Positions 62,359 to 64,000 of a DNA stretch of 64,000 bases are shown here, piece by piece (the first letter of the stretch is position 1; every line of letters starts with the position of its first letter). The stretch is from Stenotrophomonas maltophilia (GTDB lineage: Bacteria > Pseudomonadota > Gammaproteobacteria > Xanthomonadales > Xanthomonadaceae), in assembly GCA_009912235.1 (NCBI GenBank), contig WNDS01000004.1, positions 1-64,000 of the forward strand. The letters run 5' to 3'. The position numbers and the translations under genes are program-made. The notes under the pieces are model-generated. The model was not told the origin of the DNA. It worked only from the letters and a program-made list of their open reading frames with translations, and made no database searches.

Positions 62359-63680
62359 ATGCCGCGCCACATCCGTTCCGCCTGGTTGAAGACCCTGGCC
62401 ACCGTTGCCTTGGTAGTTGTGTTGGCCGGCGTCATCGGGGTGTTCACCGGGCAGCTCTGGTTGTGCGTGGCACTGGGGCGCTGGGCGTGCTGGCCTGGCA
62501 TTACCGGCGGCTGCGCAGCGTGCTGCGCCGGCTGACCGCCCGCCAGCGCTGGGAAACCGCGCGCGGCACCGGCGTCTGGAACGAACTGGACCGCCTGCTG
62601 TTCCGCAACCAGGTGGAAATGCGCGTGCGCAAGCGCCGCCTGCTGGACATGCTGCGCAGCTACCGCGCCGCCGCCGCCCTGCCCGATGCCATCGTGGTGC
62701 TGGACCGCAACAGCCAGCGCGTGCAGTGGTTCAACGAAGCGGCCGCCGCCCTGCTTGGCCTGCACCACCCCGGCGACCTGGGCTCGGCACTGGTCGAGCG
62801 CCTGCAGCCGATGCCGCTGGCGCACTGGCTGGCCGGCGGCCGCAACGCCGAACCGATCCTCGACGTGCCCTCGCCGGTGGACCCGGCGATCCGGCTGAAC
62901 CTGCGCCTGATTCCCTATTCCTCCGACTACTGGCTGCTGATCGCGCGCGATGTCAGCAAGCTGCTGCGCCTGGAACAGGTACGCCGTGATTTCGTGGCCA
63001 ACGTATCGCACGAACTGCGCACGCCGCTGACCGTGGTGCACGGCTATCTGGACATGATGGACCCGGAGGATTTCCCCGGCACCGGCCCGATGCTGGAGGA
63101 AATGCGCAAGCAGAGCCAGCGCATGGCCCAGCTGGTGGAAGACCTGCTGACGCTGTCGCGGCTGGAATCGCAGGAGCACAGCGAAGAGGAAACGGTGACC
63201 ATGCAGCCGATGCTGGCCACGCTGCGCCGCGAAGCCGAAGCCCACAGCCAGGGCCGCCACCAGATCAGCGTGGACGACCAGGCCAACGTGGACCTGCAGG
63301 GTTCGACCAAGGAACTGCACAGCGCCTTCTCCAACCTGGTCACCAATGCCGTGCGCTACACCCCGGCCGGTGGCCGCATCGCCGTGGAGTTCCGCCGCGA
63401 AGGCGAAGGTGTGATGCTGGCCGTGCGCGATACCGGCTACGGCATTCCGGCCAGCCACCTGCCGCGCCTGACCGAACGTTTCTACCGCGTCTCCAGCAGC
63501 CGCACCCGCGAAAGCGGTGGCACCGGCCTGGGCCTGTCGATCGTCAAGCACATCCTCGGCCTGCACCATGCACGGCTGGAGATTGAAAGCGAGGTCGGCA
63601 AGGGTTCGGTGTTCGCCTGCCATTTTTCGCCTGCCATTTCGATGTCGACCGCGTACGCCCGCGCGAGGCCGTCCCCCTGA
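62359..63680 (+). pseudogene. phoR: Phosphate regulon sensor kinase PhoR gene with two frame lesions
   Basis: A PhoR histidine kinase (441 residues if repaired). Residues 1-48 hold two membrane segments (TLATVALVVVLAGVIGVF and LWLCVALGALGVLAW), a PAS domain follows, then the H-box VSHELRTPLTVVHGYLD, the N-box NLVTNAVRYTPAGG and the G-boxes RDTGYGI and GTGLGLSIVKHI. Lesion 1: a missing base near 62475-62480 splits the second membrane segment. Lesion 2: a perfect 14-bp tandem duplication (63612-63625, 63626-63639) shifts the frame after CHF, replacing the last 18 or so residues and ending at 63680 instead of 63697. Repairing both gives one frame ending 4 nt before ppk. The catalytic core is intact. 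Confidence 0.88.
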
Positions 63681-63701
63681 CTTCCGCCGAAGAATGAGCC
63701 C

Positions 63702-64000
63702 ATGAGCAGCCTTGGATCCGTCCCCGCCCCCGTGAGCCCGGAAACTGATCCTCTGCGTGATCCGGCGCTCTACATCAACCGCGAACTGTCCCAGCTGGAT
63801 TTCAATTTCCGTGTGCTGGCCCAGGCCATGGACCCGCAGGTGCCGCTGCTGGAGCGCCTGCGCTTCATGTGCATTTCCTGCACCAACCTGGACGAGTTCT
63901 TCGAGATCCGCGCCGCGGCCGTGCGCCACGCGCAGGAATTCGGCCTGCCGCCGGCACCGGACGGCATGAGCCCGCAGACCATCCTCAACGCCATCCACGA
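63702..64000 (+). CDS. ppk: Polyphosphate kinase 1 (partial, runs off the window)
   Basis: The first 99 or so codons of a Ppk1, which makes inorganic polyphosphate from ATP. The N-terminal signature [19 protein letters not shown] starts near residue 24, followed by [20 protein letters not shown]. The 3' part, including the catalytic His, is outside the window. It follows phoR by a few nt after the original stop, so phoB-phoR-ppk is one phosphate-responsive unit. Confidence 0.93.
   Translation, partial: MSSLGSVPAPVSPETDPLRDPALYINRELSQLDFNFRVLAQAMDPQVPLLERLRFMCISCTNLDEFFEIRAAAVRHAQEFGLPPAPDGMSPQTILNAIH

Noticed and set aside
59403..63998. A 1,531-codon open frame on the minus strand opposite bepA, phoB, phoR and ppk
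   Set aside because: It is antisense to four recognisable genes, its translation has the His/Gln/Arg/Ala bias typical of the opposite strand of GC-rich coding DNA, and it shows no domain. It is a frame artefact.

Overview
The window looks like ordinary chromosome of a Xanthomonadaceae bacterium, most likely Stenotrophomonas of the S. maltophilia group. The reasons are very high GC, the gene order (pilZ-holB-tmk-mltG-pabB-fabF-acpP-fabG-fabD; lon-clpX-clpP-tig), the protein sequences themselves, and many short palindromic REP-type elements with a GTAG head that resemble the SMAG repeats of S. maltophilia. No phage, IS element, CRISPR array or defence island was found.

Layout. 1-11.5 kb: tRNA-Val, then a long minus-strand block for type IV pilus control (pilZ), replication (holB), dTMP synthesis (tmk), septal murein processing (mltG), folate (pabB) and fatty-acid synthesis (fabF, acpP, fabG, fabD, fabH), with rpmF and yceD, headed by a good promoter that may give a leaderless mRNA. 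11.6-18.2 kb: maf, a membrane glycosyltransferase, and a moxR-DUF58-transglutaminase-slp operon. 18.3-24.3 kb: HIT protein, recR, ybaB, dnaX, tRNA-Ser, a DUF3667 protein, a guanidinium exporter under a recognisable guanidine-II riboswitch, and the SRP RNA gene. 24.3-33.4 kb: one giant type V autotransporter (about 3,014 residues if repaired). 33.8-42.3 kb: NTF2-like protein, metallo-hydrolase, Kdo kinase, GT9 glycosyltransferase, DUF6165, tRNA-Ser, PP2C phosphatase, dnaQ, rnhA, methyltransferase, gloB, mltD. 42.5-51.8 kb: ppiD, three tRNA-Asp and one tRNA-Val, hupB, lon, clpX, clpP, tig, a protein folding and quality-control block. 51.9-64 kb: tRNAs for Leu, Lys, His, Arg and Pro, a lipoprotein, a BPL_N-domain protein, a Bax-inhibitor-1 protein, a TSUP permease and LysR regulator, icd, an AhpD-like protein, glutaredoxin, bepA, and the phosphate regulon genes phoB-phoR-ppk behind a Pho box.

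The most striking property of the window is that several conserved genes are broken: in-frame TGA codons where Trp is expected (DUF58 twice, PP2C once), a TAG at a conserved Gln codon of ybaB, an in-frame TGA plus four frameshifts (three of them in G-runs of 7-8) in the autotransporter, a 1-nt shift in the transglutaminase gene, and a 1-nt shift plus a 14-bp tandem duplication in phoR. Many of these are probably consensus errors, but the poly-G tracts in the autotransporter and the duplication in phoR also have plausible biological readings (phase variation; slippage). The best-supported regulatory finding is the guanidine-II riboswitch. The most interesting promoter observation is a set of -10 elements placed 7-10 nt from start codons, including a 21-bp divergent gap with a symmetric -10 core between kdkA and a GT9 gene.
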